A DNA stretch of 64,000 nucleotides. It comes from CAIVAT01 sp964525995 (GTDB lineage Bacteria > Bacteroidota > Bacteroidia > Bacteroidales > FEN-979). Positions 63,422 to 64,000 of this stretch are shown here, piece by piece (within the stretch, counting starts at the first letter, position 1; every line of letters begins with the position of its first letter). A program made the position numbers and the translations under genes. Below the pieces are notes generated by a model. That model ran no database searches, had not been told where the DNA came from, and saw only the letters and a program-made list of their open reading frames with translations. The stretch spans positions 124,001-188,000 of the forward strand of contig CAZGIM010000005.1 of NCBI GenBank assembly GCA_964525995.1. Reading direction: 5' to 3'.

Positions 63422-63507
63422 CGAGCGTATTATTAAACCATAAATCTTCCTGATCACTTTAGCGGAAATAAAGAATCAATTCCCAGGATAGTTTGATTAC
63501 TTCCTCC

Positions 63508-64000
63508 TTACCTGATGACCGTGATTTCCCGGTATGTGTTTACCACTTTAACCTGAAAACCATTAATCAACTCGTTCACGCTTTGGAGTACCGTTTCCCA
63601 TGTCCCGATTCCCCGGCATCCACCCAGATTCAGAATGACCCGGAAACCAGCCAGGGATAAGTCTTTACAGGTCTCTGCCACGCAGTAATTGGTGGCAAGC
63701 CCGCCCACAATCACCGTTGTGATCCCTTTTGAACGGTACCATTCAATCAGACCGGTCGAAATGGTCTTCCGATGGTCGTGATAGCATCCGGAATAGGGAT
63801 GCATATCAGGTTCAAATCCCTTGGCAACAATGAAATCAAAACCGGTTATCGGACCCATCCCTTCAATGAGTTCCACACCCGTAGTCCCGGAGATACAATG
63901 TGGATTCCAACGCAGATCGACATTTTCACCCCGGATGGCGCTGAGTTGAGGTTGATCATCAGTGGCAATCCATATGGCATTGGGGGGATGAATCTCTTTC
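63508..64000 (-). CDS. pncA: Nicotinamidase-like isochorismatase-family hydrolase, partial
   Basis: The gene enters from the right edge, so its start is missing. The visible 163 codons include NPHCISGTTGVELIEGMGP, the catalytic Lys in IVAKGFEPDMHPYSG, and the nucleophile Cys in TVIVGGLATNYCVAETCKDL. This order (WxxHC, K, ATNYCV) is characteristic of nicotinamidases, which convert nicotinamide to nicotinate in NAD salvage. The missing N-terminal part should carry the catalytic Asp. The gene symbol is offered as likely, not proven. Confidence 0.85.
   Translation of the reverse strand, partial: KEIHPPNAIWIATDDQPQLSAIRGENVDLRWNPHCISGTTGVELIEGMGPITGFDFIVAKGFEPDMHPYSGCYHDHRKTISTGLIEWYRSKGITTVIVGGLATNYCVAETCKDLSLAGFRVILNLGGCRGIGTWETVLQSVNELINGFQVKVVNTYREITVIR

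Noticed and set aside
1..64000. tRNA, rRNA or prophage genes
   Set aside because: No cloverleaf, rRNA core word, integrase, capsid or terminase signature was recognised by reading; a dedicated covariance search could still find a small RNA.

Overview
The window reads as a chromosome segment from a Bacteroidetes bacterium, most likely an anaerobic or sediment-type member of the Bacteroidales or a relative. The support is a set of secreted proteins ending in type IX secretion (T9SS) type A sorting domains, seven intact proteins with a Fibrobacter succinogenes major paralogous (FISUMP, TIGR02145-like) domain, NarX-type TPR kinases, and low-complexity intergenic repeats typical of the phylum. No rRNA, tRNA, CRISPR array or replication origin was recognised.

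Layout. 0-9 kb: minus-strand secreted proteins. These are two T9SS proteins sharing one duplicated leader, a lipoprotein fusing a PI-PLC domain to FISUMP, a T9SS phospholipase D-like protein and a T9SS purple-acid-phosphatase-like protein, which together look like an extracellular phosphodiester and phosphate scavenging set. 9-12 kb: a TPR histidine kinase, a NarL-type response regulator and an orphan receiver. 12-15 kb: two FISUMP proteins. 15-18.6 kb: a DUF3795 protein, a chimeric gene carrying the duplicated leader, RsgA and a methyltransferase. 19-25 kb: a T9SS protein, a TPR/LuxR regulator, a decayed transposase, an Asn-rich FISUMP tail fragment and a complete FISUMP gene. 25-29.6 kb: an AT-rich thiamine operon (thi4-thiE-thiC-thiD-HAD) behind a TPP riboswitch. 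29.7-38.5 kb: an accessory stretch with a GNAT, a methyltransferase, a Cys-rich protein, an IS1380-type element beside a FISUMP gene, a partly duplicated intergenic region, a LuxR regulator, an outer-membrane pseudogene and a decaying toxin / XRE antitoxin / SecB-like chaperone locus. 38.7-44 kb: a radical SAM fragment, two FISUMP genes, a MORN protein and a DUF3857/transglutaminase protein. 44-53.5 kb: a hybrid sensor kinase, a beta-barrel protein, two broken genes, an M1 aminopeptidase, an SGNH/PKD protein and small envelope proteins. 53.6-64 kb: a pullulanase, a TMTC-like TPR membrane protein, a STAS-phosphotransferase fusion, an aldo/keto reductase coupled to a secreted glycosidase-like protein, and a partial nicotinamidase-like gene.

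Two observations stand out. (1) The seven FISUMP proteins share a constant framework with a hypervariable C-terminal lectin-like segment. An orphan, decayed fragment at about 23.54-23.72 kb carries Asn (AAC/AAT) codons at the positions that vary in the intact copies, which is how the template repeat of a diversity-generating retroelement looks. No reverse transcriptase is in the window. (2) Three overlapping genes at 36.67-38.05 kb look like a toxin-antitoxin-chaperone operon. The toxin has a premature stop and the chaperone a frameshift, while the antitoxin is intact.
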